Of a stretch of 37,285 bases of DNA, positions 22,619 to 30,665 are shown in pieces. The stretch comes from CAZAPV01 sp964487195 (GTDB lineage Bacteria > Patescibacteriota > Patescibacteriia > SG8-24). The position numbers and the translations under genes are program-made. The notes beneath the pieces are model-generated. The model ran no database searches. It saw only the letters and a list, made by a program, of their open reading frames with translations, and was not told the DNA's origin. Every line of letters starts with the position of its first letter. Within the stretch, counting starts at the first letter, position 1. The stretch is taken from NCBI GenBank assembly GCA_964487195.1, contig CAZAPV010000002.1, positions 1-37,285 of the forward strand, in the 5' to 3' direction.

Positions 22619-23539
22619 ATGGCCGAGGCATCGAAGCTGATCAACGATTTCCTGACGTATCTGGAAGTGGAGCGGAACCGTTCCGAACGGACGGTGAAGA
22701 ATTACGATTTTTATCTGCGCCGGTTTTTCGAGTGGGCGAAGGGGATCTCGCCGGAAAAGATCACGCTCGACAACGTGCGCCAGTACCGCGTGTGGCTGAA
22801 CCGGTACAAGGACGAGCGCGGGAAGGGAATGAAGAAGAACACGCAGAATTACCATCTGATCGCGCTGCGGTCGTTTTTGAAATATCTGGCGAAGCGCGAC
22901 ATCAGGACGCTCGCGCCGGAAAAGATCGAACTCGCGCGCATGCCCGAGCGGTCGGTGCCGTTCCTCGACGCCGGGGAGCTGGAGCGGCTGCTCGAAGCCC
23001 CGATGAAGAACGGCGCTTCGGTGCTCCAGCTGCGTGACAAGGCGATCCTGGAGCTGCTGTTCTCGACCGGGCTGCGCGTCTCCGAACTCGCGGGGCTGAC
23101 GCGCGATATGGTGAATCTGAAACGCGAGGAGTTCACGGTGCGCGGCAAGGGCGACAAGCCGCGCGTGGTGTTCATCTCGCAGCAGGCGCGCTACTGGCTC
23201 GGGGAGTATCTGAATAAAAAGAAGGACATGAATCCGCACATCTTCACCAGTCTGGACCGCGCGGGCAAAGGACGCGATTACGATGGCGGCCTGACGTCGC
23301 GCAGCATCCAGCGCGTCGTCGAACACTACGCGCGCGCGGCCGGCATCACGAAGCGCATCACGCCGCACACGATCCGGCACACGTTCGCGACCGATCTTCT
23401 TCGCAACGGCGCGGACATCCGGAGCGTGCAGACGATGCTCGGCCACGCCTCGATCACCACCACGCAGATCTACACCCACATCACCGACGAGCGGCTGAAA
23501 GAAGTCTACAATTCCTTCCACGCGAAGAAAGGGAAATAA
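22619..23539 (+). CDS. xerC: Xer-type tyrosine recombinase
   Basis: A 306-residue protein with the SAM-like N-terminal core-binding domain (YLEVERNRSERTVKNYDFYL) and the catalytic domain. Catalytic residues are all present: Arg153 (STGLRVSEL), Lys177 (RGKGDKP), His250 and Arg253 (HTIRHTFATDLL), His276 (LGHASITTTQ) and Tyr285 (IYTH). It should resolve chromosome dimers at dif. The window shows one Xer; whether a partner exists elsewhere is unknown, so C versus D is not settled. The promoter is excellent and the mRNA appears leaderless. No att or dif site was recognised nearby. Confidence 0.93.
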   Translation: MAEASKLINDFLTYLEVERNRSERTVKNYDFYLRRFFEWAKGISPEKITLDNVRQYRVWLNRYKDERGKGMKKNTQNYHLIALRSFLKYLAKRDIRTLAPEKIELARMPERSVPFLDAGELERLLEAPMKNGASVLQLRDKAILELLFSTGLRVSELAGLTRDMVNLKREEFTVRGKGDKPRVVFISQQARYWLGEYLNKKKDMNPHIFTSLDRAGKGRDYDGGLTSRSIQRVVEHYARAAGITKRITPHTIRHTFATDLLRNGADIRSVQTMLGHASITTTQIYTHITDERLKEVYNSFHAKKGK

Positions 23540-23566
23540 AAAAGCCGCGCGTTAGGTTCGCGCAGC
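23535..23566 (-). terminator. Terminator of the DEDDh exonuclease gene
   Basis: On minus: GCTGCGCG ... CGCGCGGC followed by a run of T, spanning the exonuclease stop codon. On plus it has no T tract, so xerC may lack its own intrinsic terminator. Confidence 0.75.
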
Positions 23567-24097
23567 GTTGAAGCTGACCATCTTTCGGAACATCTCGGCC
23601 TGTTCGCGCGCGTCGTCGAGCGCGGCGTGCGTGTGCGGCCGCGGGGAACGGAAACGGTCGGCGATCCGGCGCCGCTTCGCGTCCGCCCACTGACAGTGCG
23701 TCATCCCGGCATAGTACGCCTTGATGTCGAGGCAGCCGTTGTGGCCGAACGGGTTTTTGCCGACGAAGGACTCGAAGTACCAACTGACGAACATCCAGTC
23801 GAACGCGGCGTTCAGACCGACGAAGACCGGCGTTTGGCCGACTGAGACGCTCTCGATCCAGGCTGCGAATCTGCGCATGACCGCCGCGGGATCGCTGCCG
23901 CGACGGCGCAGCTCGCCGATCGTCCTGCCGCAGGCGGTGAGATAGTCGGTGACGTACGCGTCGGTCACCAGCGTCAGCTCCTCGGAGAACGTCGTCGCGT
24001 CGTCGCGCACGAGGCACGCGCCGAGCTCGTACATGCTGTAGAGCGAGGGCACCGGACCGGTCGTTTCGATGTCGACCGAGATGTAACACTCTTTCAT
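23552..24097 (-). CDS. DEDDh-type 3'-5' exonuclease
   Basis: A 181-residue protein. I start it at ATG 24097, preceded by GGAGGTTGTTCC; the longer frame upstream is spurious. The catalytic set is visible: Asp and Glu in YISVDIETTGPVP, Asp in NAAFDWMFVSWYF, and His and Asp in HAALDDAREQAEMF. It resembles the DnaQ/RNase T class, acting on RNA or DNA 3' ends; the substrate cannot be told. It has its own promoter (TTGACG-17-TTTCAT), which abuts the second copy of the 39-base repeat, and its own terminator. Confidence 0.88.
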   Translation of the reverse strand: MKECYISVDIETTGPVPSLYSMYELGACLVRDDATTFSEELTLVTDAYVTDYLTACGRTIGELRRRGSDPAAVMRRFAAWIESVSVGQTPVFVGLNAAFDWMFVSWYFESFVGKNPFGHNGCLDIKAYYAGMTHCQWADAKRRRIADRFRSPRPHTHAALDDAREQAEMFRKMVSFNAART

Positions 24098-24115
24098 GGA
24101 ACAACCTCCGGCGGC

Positions 24116-24144
24116 ATGAAACCATTTTACGACCCGGACGTCAA
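24116..24144 (-). promoter_or_regulatory. Promoter of the exonuclease gene
   Basis: Read on minus: TTGACG, 17-base spacer ending TGG, TTTCAT. The -35 box touches the repeat at 24144. Confidence 0.55.
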
Positions 24145-24182
24145 TATCCCCATATTGGGGACTGTCCCCAAATTGTGGATAA
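24144..24182. repeat. 39-base symmetrical palindromic repeat, copy 2
   Basis: ATATCCCCA, TAT, TGGGGAC, T, GTCCCCA, AAT, TGTGGATAA. It has the same architecture and core as copy 1 with few changes. The right arm is a perfect DnaA-box 9-mer. Confidence 0.85.
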
Positions 24183-24183
24183 G

Positions 24184-24207
24184 AAAAATACCCCCGATGA
24201 GCGGGGG
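24184..24207 (-). terminator. Terminator of the amidohydrolase gene
   Basis: On minus: CCCCCG-CTCAT-CGGGGG then TATTTTTC. Confidence 0.88.
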
Positions 24208-24213
24208 CGGTGA

Positions 24214-24990
24214 TCAGAGGCCGAACAGCTGTTTGGCGTTGCCGGAGAAGACGAGGTCGTTCTTCGCGCCGAAGACGTCGCGTGCGGCGGCGACGTAGGA
24301 TTTTTGGTCGCTGATCGGCCAGTCGGTGCCGAACAGCACGCGGTCGAGCGATCCCGCCACGCGCCTGTAGTCGCGGATCATGCGCGCGAAGTGCGCGCGG
24401 TCCTCGCCGGTGAAGGCGCCGTAGACGAAGCCGGAGCAGTCGACGTAGACGTTCTTGTTCTTGTAGCACACCTCGGCGGCGTCGATCACCCACGGATAAC
24501 CGACGTGCGCGATGATGATTTTCAGATCGGGCATCTCGGTCGCGAGGTCGTCGATGTGCAGCGGATGCGCGTACTTCAGTTTGGCGGACCCGTGCTTGCA
24601 GTACGTGTCCCCGCTGTGGAAGATCGCCGGCCGCCCGTGCTTTGCGAGCAGCTTCAGATACGGCCGCAGCGACGCGTCGGACGGATAAAAATATTCGTAC
24701 CCCGGATAGAATTTGAGGCCGTGTATTTTTTTCTCCTCGAGCCATCCCTCGACCCTTTTCACGAGCGGCGCCGTTCTTCCGGGCGTCACCGATCCGATTC
24801 CGTGGAGCGTCCCCTCGTACGGCGCGATCGCGTCGAGCATTCTTTCCGTGGGGCAGTCGCTCATGTCGCTCGCGAAGACGAGCGATTTCGCGATCCCCGC
24901 GCGCCGCATCGAGGCGACGAGCTCATCCGGTTTTGCGACGACCCCGGCGGCGCCGCCGAAGAAGACGTGCGTGTGGCTGTCGATGATCAT
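24214..24990 (-). CDS. Amidohydrolase 2-family metal-dependent hydrolase
   Basis: A 258-residue TIM-barrel protein. The ATG at 24990 (MIIDSHTHVFFGG) follows GGAGGTCTTTCAC and is the family N-terminus. Metal and active-site segments are visible: DSHTHVF, HSGDTYC, IIIAHVGYPW and FGTDWPI. The family (PF04909 type) includes decarboxylases and lactone or amide hydrolases; the substrate here is unknown. It is monocistronic with its own promoter and terminator. Confidence 0.88.
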   Translation of the reverse strand: MIIDSHTHVFFGGAAGVVAKPDELVASMRRAGIAKSLVFASDMSDCPTERMLDAIAPYEGTLHGIGSVTPGRTAPLVKRVEGWLEEKKIHGLKFYPGYEYFYPSDASLRPYLKLLAKHGRPAIFHSGDTYCKHGSAKLKYAHPLHIDDLATEMPDLKIIIAHVGYPWVIDAAEVCYKNKNVYVDCSGFVYGAFTGEDRAHFARMIRDYRRVAGSLDRVLFGTDWPISDQKSYVAAARDVFGAKNDLVFSGNAKQLFGL

Positions 24991-25009
24991 GTGAAAGACC
25001 TCCGGCGAG

Positions 25010-25038
25010 AGTGAATCATCATTTCGCGTCAACGTCAA
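25010..25038 (-). promoter_or_regulatory. Promoter of the amidohydrolase gene
   Basis: Read on minus: TTGACG, 17-base spacer, TTCACT. A second TTGACG six bases on makes the exact -35 uncertain. Confidence 0.45.
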
Positions 25039-25041
25039 TAC

Positions 25042-25075
25042 AAAAAACGTCCTGCGTTATCGCGGGACGTTTTTT
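25042..25075 (-). terminator. Terminator of the 25087-25350 gene
   Basis: AAAAAACGTCC-TGCG-TTAT-CGC-GGGACGTTTTTT, nearly perfect stem, T tract on both strands. Confidence 0.9.
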
Positions 25076-25086
25076 GTTCTGTGGAG

Positions 25087-25350
25087 TTATTTCTGCACCT
25101 TGTTCCAGATCATCGCGAAGGCGTAGCCGAACACATAGCCGACGACCGCCGTCGTGACGACGAGGCCGAGCGCCGTCTGCCACATGAACGGCAGCACGAC
25201 GACCGACTCTTGGATCATGTGGAGGCCCATGACCCAGTTAATTAACGGCTGCGCCCAGCCGAAAGCGACGAGCGCGGACCAGGCGACATGTGCCAATCCG
25301 AGCAGCCCGCCCAAGGCGAGACCGACTTTATGAGGGTTGAGATGGTTCAT
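25087..25350 (-). CDS. Small two-span membrane protein of a Patescibacteria-type family
   Basis: An 87-residue protein starting MNHLNPHKVGLALGGLLGLA. Two membrane segments (about residues 8-32 and 56-80) are separated by WAQPLINWVMGLHMIQESV. The phrases NPHKVG, HVAWSALVAFGWAQPL and VVGYVFGYAFAMIWN match a small protein family I recall from Parcubacteria genomes; its function is not known. The -10 box TATACT ends only eight bases before the ATG, suggesting a leaderless mRNA. It is monocistronic. Confidence 0.8.
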   Translation of the reverse strand: MNHLNPHKVGLALGGLLGLAHVAWSALVAFGWAQPLINWVMGLHMIQESVVVLPFMWQTALGLVVTTAVVGYVFGYAFAMIWNKVQK

Positions 25351-25358
25351 ATGATGGG

Positions 25359-25388
25359 AGTATAGCAGAAAAAGGCGGCTCCTGCCAG
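25359..25388 (-). promoter_or_regulatory. Promoter of the 25087-25350 gene, leaderless transcript predicted
   Basis: Read on minus: CTGGCA, 18-base spacer, TATACT; the -10 ends eight bases before the start codon. Confidence 0.6.
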
Positions 25389-25391
25389 CCG

Positions 25392-25420
25392 TTGACGGGA
25401 GCGGCGGGAGTGCTCACTAT
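25392..25420 (+). promoter_or_regulatory. Promoter of the rfbD-cupin pair
   Basis: TTGACG, 17-base spacer, CACTAT. The ATG follows 12 bases after the -10, so the leader is at most a few bases and the upstream AAGGGA may not be transcribed. Confidence 0.55.
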
Positions 25421-25432
25421 GAAGGGAACACC

Positions 25433-26284
25433 ATGCGTATTCTTCTTTTTGGAGGGTCGGGGAGATTGGGCGGCGCGATAAAACGCCAGCTCGGATCCCG
25501 CCACGACATCACCGCCCCGCGGCGCGAAGAGGCGGACATTCTCGATCCGCGCTCGGTTGCCGTCGTCGTCGCGCGCGTCCGGCCCGACTGGATCATCAAC
25601 GCCGCGGCGTACAACAACGTCGACGGTGCGGAAGGGGACGGCGCAGGCGCGGCGTTTCTTTTGAACGCGACCGCCGCCGGCGTGATCGCCGACGCCGCAC
25701 ACGCCGCGAACGCCAAACTGCTCCATGTTTCGACCGACTACGTGTTCGCCGGCGACAAGAAAGACGGCTACGTCGAAGACGACGAACCGGCGCCGATGAG
25801 CGCGTACGGCGCATCGAAATGGCTCGGGGAACTGATGGCGCTCCGCGGGAATCCGCAAACGTACGTCGTGCGGACGTCGCGGCTGTACGGACCGCCCGCC
25901 GAATCGCCGGAGGCGAAAAAAAGTTTCGTCGACATCGTGCGCGAACTCGCCGACCGCGAGCGGTCGTTTTCGATCAACGACGCGGAGGTGTCGGCACCGA
26001 CTTCAGTTGACGACCTTGCGCGGCATCTCGACGAACAGCTGCTCTCCGGCGGAGGGGCGGCGCCGGGGATCTATCACATGGCGAACGGCGGTGGCTGCAC
26101 CTGGTACGAATGGGCGCGCGAAATCGTCTCGACGCTCGGCTTGCCGGCCGAGGTGACGCCGCGCGATCCGTCCGCGTCGCCGCGTCCGGCGAAACGCCCC
26201 GCGTTCTCGGTGCTGCGGTCGACCAAACTGCCGGCGATGCGGCCGTGGCAGGACGCGTTTCATGCATTTTTGAAAGAAGTATGA
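25433..26284 (+). CDS. rfbD: RmlD-type dTDP-4-dehydrorhamnose reductase-like protein
   Basis: A 283-residue short-chain dehydrogenase. The NAD(P) motif is FGGSGRLGGAI at the N-terminus. INAAAYNNVDGAE, LLHVSTDYVFAGDK, the catalytic YGASK (YxxxK) and RTSRLYGPP follow, all typical of RmlD. The reaction would be reduction of a nucleotide-linked 4-keto-6-deoxy sugar. No rmlA or rmlB is in the window, whereas rfbF and rfbG are at 30666-32524, so its real substrate could be CDP-linked. The stop overlaps the next start by four bases (ATGA). Confidence 0.88.
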   Translation: MRILLFGGSGRLGGAIKRQLGSRHDITAPRREEADILDPRSVAVVVARVRPDWIINAAAYNNVDGAEGDGAGAAFLLNATAAGVIADAAHAANAKLLHVSTDYVFAGDKKDGYVEDDEPAPMSAYGASKWLGELMALRGNPQTYVVRTSRLYGPPAESPEAKKSFVDIVRELADRERSFSINDAEVSAPTSVDDLARHLDEQLLSGGGAAPGIYHMANGGGCTWYEWAREIVSTLGLPAEVTPRDPSASPRPAKRPAFSVLRSTKLPAMRPWQDAFHAFLKEV

Positions 26285-26853
26285 CGGTCAAGACGATCGC
26301 GACGGAAATCAACGGACTCACGGTCGAGCTGCAGCCGATCTTCGGCGAGGCGGACGGCGCGGTGCTGCACATGCTCCCGGGCGGCACGGAGAATCCGGAA
26401 GGATTCGGCGGGAAGATTTTGGACGTCTACGCGTTCACCGCGAAAGGAAAAAATCGTTTCCGGGGCGGGCACTACCATCCGGCGCTGCACGAACTGTTCT
26501 TCACGCTCTCCGGCACCGCGCTCTGGATCTTTTCGGATTTCCGCGAAGGTTCGCAAAGTTCCGGCAGGACGGTCGGGATGATTGTTGGCGTCGACGCGCC
26601 CGCGGACGCGCACGGCGTGCCGGCCTATGTCACCGCGGACGGGACGCTCGCGCGCGTGCGCGTGCCGGCCGGCGTGTACCACGCGCTGTTTCCATTGACC
26701 GACGAACGTGTCACCACCGCCGCGATCGGTTCGACGCCGTACGATAAAAACGACTATCGATACCCGAACATCGAGGACGTGCCGGGTGCGCTCGAACTGC
26801 TCGGCAGGTTCGGGATCCGTCCGGACGCTACCAGCGGATCAAAAAGTAAATGA
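26281..26853 (+). CDS. Cupin-fold nucleotide-sugar epimerase/isomerase-like protein
   Basis: A 190-residue protein starting at the ATG that overlaps the rfbD stop. The cupin core has FRGGHYHPALHELFFTLSGT followed by ALWIFSDFRE, then a second motif with RVRVPAGVYHALFPL. His and Glu at GGHYHPxxHE fit a sugar 3,5-epimerase, ketoisomerase or polysaccharide-synthesis C-terminal cupin. Translational coupling with rfbD implies one pathway. The last 26 bases overlap the end of the convergent glycosyltransferase gene. Precise chemistry is unknown. Confidence 0.75.
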   Translation: MTVKTIATEINGLTVELQPIFGEADGAVLHMLPGGTENPEGFGGKILDVYAFTAKGKNRFRGGHYHPALHELFFTLSGTALWIFSDFREGSQSSGRTVGMIVGVDAPADAHGVPAYVTADGTLARVRVPAGVYHALFPLTDERVTTAAIGSTPYDKNDYRYPNIEDVPGALELLGRFGIRPDATSGSKSK

Positions 26854-27952
26854 CGCGCCACGCTGCCGTCATCAGCGGATTCGCCACCGTCTGCATGAAC
26901 GAACCCGATGCGTCGCCCTCCTGAAACAGGATGCGGCTCTCGGCGCGCGCGAGGAATTCCCTGTCGGAGATCAGCCGCTCGCGCTGTATTTTTTTTCTGC
27001 GGGCGAGCACCCATCGCCAGCTGCCCGCATGCCAGAAGAACGCCCAGGAACGCAGCTTCTCGCGCCACCAGCCGCCCCGCACCGCGAAGGCGAGCGAGAT
27101 CAGTTCGACGCCGAGGATGATCGGTGAAAGCAGGACGAGCGTCGGCATCTCGTAATAACTCAACAGGACGACGAATCGGTTGCGTTCCATCCAGTAGAAT
27201 TTTTTGATGCTCTTCGCGAACTCGTAGTAATGGTAGACGACGCTCGACGGTTCGATCACCGATTTCCAGCCGTGCACGCGCGCATTGAAGCTCGCGTCGA
27301 TGTCTTCGTGATACATGTAGAAACGGCTGTCGAACAGGCCGATCTTTTCCGCGAACGCGACGCGCACGAGCACCGCGGCGCCGGAGACGTACGGCACTTC
27401 GAGGTCCGGATTCGTTTGCCGTTCGGCGGCGAAAAATTTTTCCGCCTGCTCCCGAGTCCAGCGATAGCCGCCGCTGTAACCGTGGCCGAGGAAGTGGTAG
27501 CGGTTGCCGAGACTGTTCACCAGATTCCGTTCGTTGCCGAGCATGACGAGCGATTGCACCAGGGCGATTTTCTGATCGCGCTCCGCGCGCGCGACCGCGG
27601 CGCGCAGGAATCCGGCGTCGATGTCGCAGTCCTGGTTCAGCAGGAAGACGTATTCGCAGCCGTGTTGAATGGCGACATCCAATCCGACGTTGTTCGCGCC
27701 GGAGTAGCCGCCGTCTTTTTCATTTTTGACAAGCGTGAGCGCCGGAAACGAGACGTTCGCGCGGGGCATCCACTCCCGTTCGATGAACGGCCAGCTCGCG
27801 CCGTGCGGCGACGGATTCTCCACGCAGATCACCTCCACCCGTTCGCGCGGGTAGTCCAGCAGTTCGAGCGACCGGAAGCAGCGGGTGATGTCTTCGCGGG
27901 AATTTTTCCCGTTATACGTCAGGTAGATGATCGCGACGCGCGGTTCGTTCAT
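26828..27952 (-). CDS. GT2-family glycosyltransferase
   Basis: A 374-residue protein. I start it at 27952 (MNEPRVAIIYLTYNGKNSRE), the GT2 N-terminus; the upstream frame belongs to another reading of the preceding gene. The nucleotide-sugar part has ENPSPHG, GGYSGANNVGLD and FLLNQDCDIDAGFL (Asp motif), then VSGAAVLVRVAF and YMYHEDIDASFN (catalytic ED). The C-terminal third has a hydrophobic segment (VLLSPIILGVELISLAF) that may anchor it to the membrane. It overlaps the preceding glycosyltransferase gene by four bases. Acceptor and donor sugars unknown. Confidence 0.88.
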   Translation of the reverse strand: MNEPRVAIIYLTYNGKNSREDITRCFRSLELLDYPRERVEVICVENPSPHGASWPFIEREWMPRANVSFPALTLVKNEKDGGYSGANNVGLDVAIQHGCEYVFLLNQDCDIDAGFLRAAVARAERDQKIALVQSLVMLGNERNLVNSLGNRYHFLGHGYSGGYRWTREQAEKFFAAERQTNPDLEVPYVSGAAVLVRVAFAEKIGLFDSRFYMYHEDIDASFNARVHGWKSVIEPSSVVYHYYEFAKSIKKFYWMERNRFVVLLSYYEMPTLVLLSPIILGVELISLAFAVRGGWWREKLRSWAFFWHAGSWRWVLARRKKIQRERLISDREFLARAESRILFQEGDASGSFMQTVANPLMTAAWRVIYFLIRW

Positions 27953-29751
27953 AGCGATGCGGGCGGTTTCTCCCACTTCCATTTCACCATATATCTGCCC
28001 CAGCTCGCGAGGTGCGCGCGCGCCATCTGGTTGCGCAGCAGATTGTTGAGCAGCCCGGGGATGCGCGCCGACTCTTTGCCGTACGCGTGTTTGATCATCG
28101 TCGACGGGAGGTAGACGACGTCGCGGCCGGAGAGGCGGATGCGGCGGCAGAGGTCGATGTCCTCGAAGTACATGAAGTAGCGGTCGTCGAAGCCGCCCAT
28201 CTCGCGCCAGACAGTCCGCGGCACGAACATCGCGGAGCCCTGCACCCAGTCGACCGCGCGTTCGGCGGCGTGATCGTAGTCCGCCATCGAGAATTTTTCG
28301 GTGTACGCGCGGCCGAACGCCGTTTCTTTGAGCGACGTGCGCTGGATGAACGGCATGTACCACGCCGGGAAGCGGCGGCACGTTTCCTGCAGCCGTCCGT
28401 CGAAGTACAGGATCTTCGGCGCGACGAGGCCGGTCTTCGGATGCGCGGCGAGATAGTCGTGCAGCTTATCGAAGATCGCCGGATCGTCGAGCACGGTGTC
28501 AGGGTTCAGGAAAAAGTAATAGTCGGCGGGGATCTCCGCCGCGCCGCGGTTGCAGGAGCGGCCGAAGCCGTGGTCCGCGCCGCGCAGCAGCACGCGCGCG
28601 TCGTCGAAATATTTCGCGACCAGCTCATTCGCGCGGTACGCGGCCGAGCCGTTGTCCGCGACGACGAGCGCGATCTTCAGTTTCGTCATCCGCCGCGCGT
28701 TCGCGAGCGACGCGAGGCAGGCGTCGTTCAGATCGTTGTGCGACACCATGATGATGGCGACATCCGCTTCCGATGGCGCGTCATCGGCCGGCCGTTCGAT
28801 CGCGAGCCGCCGGACGAACCGCCGTTTTTCCATCAGATGCGTCCATGCGCGGGCGGTGTCGCGGACTGCGCGCGACAGGAAATCCGGACGCCGGCACAGC
28901 CAGTAGAGTGCCTTCGCCGCCTCATACGGGAGGACGAAAATGTTTTCGGAAGAGAACGGGGAGCGGCAGTGCGCGAACAGCGTCCAGAGATGGTTGCGGT
29001 ATGACTGATACCGCGCTGCAGGAGAAGGGGTCCGCGCGACCCCCGCGCCGACCGAGCGGCGGTGGTAGGCGACCGCCGCGGGAACGACGGCGGCGGTATA
29101 GCCGCCCGCGCACAGCCGCAGCGCGAGGTCCACGTCTTCCTTATATGATACGTACGACGCGTCGAACAGCGCGCCGTCCATGCTGACGCGGCGGACCGCC
29201 GCGGCGCGATACATCGGAAGGCAGCCCGACACGCCGAGCACGTCGGTCGGCACGATCGTCGGCGCCCCTTCCGGTTTTCCGGCGCCGATGTCCGCGATCG
29301 CGCCTGTCCGTTTTTTCGCGAGCCCCAGGGAGTCGATGATCCGCGTCCTGCCGCGATCCGGTTCCGCGCGCCGGTCGAAATTCCAGCGGTAGATTTTTCC
29401 TGACACCGCCGCGCATTCCGGATGCGCGCCGAGGTATGCGGCGCAGTGCCGCAGATAATCCGGTTCGAGGATCGCGTCGTCATTCAGCAGCTGGACGTAC
29501 TCGCCGTCGTGTTTCGAAAAAAGAAGATTATGCGCGCCGGCGAAACCGACGTTCTGTTCGACGCGATGGAGTTCGGCAGGAAGTCCGGAGTCGGCGACCG
29601 CGCGGCGGATCGCCTCCGCTTCCTCGGGGCGCGAGCCGTTGTCCAGCACGAACAGCCGCCAGGTGCGATCGGTTTGCTCGGCGAGCGAGCGGAACAGAGA
29701 GGGGAGGTAGCGGCTGCCGTTGTAGCAGGAGAGTTGCAGGGCGAGTTTCAT
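27949..29751 (-). CDS. Tandem two-domain GT2 glycosyltransferase
   Basis: A 600-residue protein with two complete GT2 domains. Domain 1 (about residues 1-260): LALQLSCYNGSRYL, NVGFAGAHNLLFS, QLLNDDAILEPDYL and YVSYKEDVDLALRL. Domain 2 (about residues 335-600): VAIIMVSHNDLNDA, FGRSCNRGAAEIP, YFFLNPDTVLDD and FMYFEDIDLCRRI. Each has its own donor-metal and catalytic acidic residues, so it may add two sugars in succession, like bifunctional polymerases. It overlaps its neighbours on both sides by four bases within a three-gene glycosyltransferase operon. Confidence 0.88.
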   Translation of the reverse strand: MKLALQLSCYNGSRYLPSLFRSLAEQTDRTWRLFVLDNGSRPEEAEAIRRAVADSGLPAELHRVEQNVGFAGAHNLLFSKHDGEYVQLLNDDAILEPDYLRHCAAYLGAHPECAAVSGKIYRWNFDRRAEPDRGRTRIIDSLGLAKKRTGAIADIGAGKPEGAPTIVPTDVLGVSGCLPMYRAAAVRRVSMDGALFDASYVSYKEDVDLALRLCAGGYTAAVVPAAVAYHRRSVGAGVARTPSPAARYQSYRNHLWTLFAHCRSPFSSENIFVLPYEAAKALYWLCRRPDFLSRAVRDTARAWTHLMEKRRFVRRLAIERPADDAPSEADVAIIMVSHNDLNDACLASLANARRMTKLKIALVVADNGSAAYRANELVAKYFDDARVLLRGADHGFGRSCNRGAAEIPADYYFFLNPDTVLDDPAIFDKLHDYLAAHPKTGLVAPKILYFDGRLQETCRRFPAWYMPFIQRTSLKETAFGRAYTEKFSMADYDHAAERAVDWVQGSAMFVPRTVWREMGGFDDRYFMYFEDIDLCRRIRLSGRDVVYLPSTMIKHAYGKESARIPGLLNNLLRNQMARAHLASWGRYMVKWKWEKPPASL

Positions 29752-30605
29752 ATGCTGTTCTTCAGCCAGTCCCAGCCGTCCGCGGCGGCCGCGGCGGCGA
29801 GGCCGAACGGCCGCGTCGTTTCGAGCAGCGCGACACGCCAGCCGGGATGATGTTTGCGGAAGTAGCGCACCATGCTCGCGCCGAATATTTTTTGCGTCTC
29901 CCGCCGTTTCATCTGCGAGACGCTCCGGCCGACGTAATCGCGTGCGGTCGCTTCGGCGGCGTAGCGGATGCGCAGTCCTTTGGCGCGCACGCGGCGGCAG
30001 TAGTCCACCTCCTCGAACCAGATGTGAAATCCGTCATCGAGGTAGCCGACCGTGTCGAGCAGTTCGCGGCGGAACGCGAAAAAGGAGCCACGCACCTGGT
30101 CCACGTCCTGCGAGCGGCCGTAGTCGAAGTCCGAAAACATGTAACGGCCGAGCAGGTTCGGAAACGCGCGCCCGAGTTTGAGTAGGATCAAGAGCTGCGA
30201 CCAGACGTCCGGAAAACGCCGGACCGAATTGATCGGCTTGCCGTTCTGGCCGACGAGCCGGATCCCGAGCACGCCGATCGAACGGTCGCGCAGCAGTTTT
30301 TCGTATGTCATTTCGAGCGCCCCCGGCTCGACCAGCATGTCCGGATTGAGCAGGACCGCCACTTCGCCTTTCGCGAGGCGCAGCGCCTGGTTGTTCGGCC
30401 CGGCGAACCCCGCATCCCAGTCGTTCGTGATCAGCTTGACGCGCGGGAACTCCTCGCGTACCATGCGCGCGGTCCCGTCGTGCGACCCGTTATCGACGAC
30501 GAACACCTCGAATTCGAGCGGCGTCGCGAGCGAAAATAGGCGCGTCAAATTGGCGCGCAGCAGCTCGCGGACGTTCCAGCTCACGATCACGACGCTCATC
30601 TGCAT
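29748..30605 (-). CDS. GT2 glycosyltransferase, rhamnosyltransferase-like
   Basis: A 285-residue WbbL-type protein: SVVIVSWNVRELLRANL, VVDNGSHDGTARMVR, NDWDAGFAGPNNQALRLAKG, VLLNPDMLVEP and FHIWFEEVDYCRRVRAKG. The first ATG at 30605 or the ATG two codons later (MSVVIVS) could be used. It is the first gene of the minus-strand glycosyltransferase operon and divergent from rfbF. It should transfer a deoxyhexose to a lipid-linked or polysaccharide acceptor; the sugar is unproven. Confidence 0.88.
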   Translation of the reverse strand: MQMSVVIVSWNVRELLRANLTRLFSLATPLEFEVFVVDNGSHDGTARMVREEFPRVKLITNDWDAGFAGPNNQALRLAKGEVAVLLNPDMLVEPGALEMTYEKLLRDRSIGVLGIRLVGQNGKPINSVRRFPDVWSQLLILLKLGRAFPNLLGRYMFSDFDYGRSQDVDQVRGSFFAFRRELLDTVGYLDDGFHIWFEEVDYCRRVRAKGLRIRYAAEATARDYVGRSVSQMKRRETQKIFGASMVRYFRKHHPGWRVALLETTRPFGLAAAAAADGWDWLKNSI

Positions 30606-30608
30606 AAC

Positions 30609-30637
30609 TTGACGCTCGGGTACGCGATGACTACAGT
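30609..30637 (+). promoter_or_regulatory. Promoter of the rfbF-rfbG-rfbC operon
   Basis: TTGACG, 17-base spacer, TACAGT. It covers the in-frame ATG at 30627, which argues for the downstream start at 30666. Confidence 0.55.
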
Positions 30638-30665
30638 AGATTCGTCACTTGATCCCGCCTATCGT

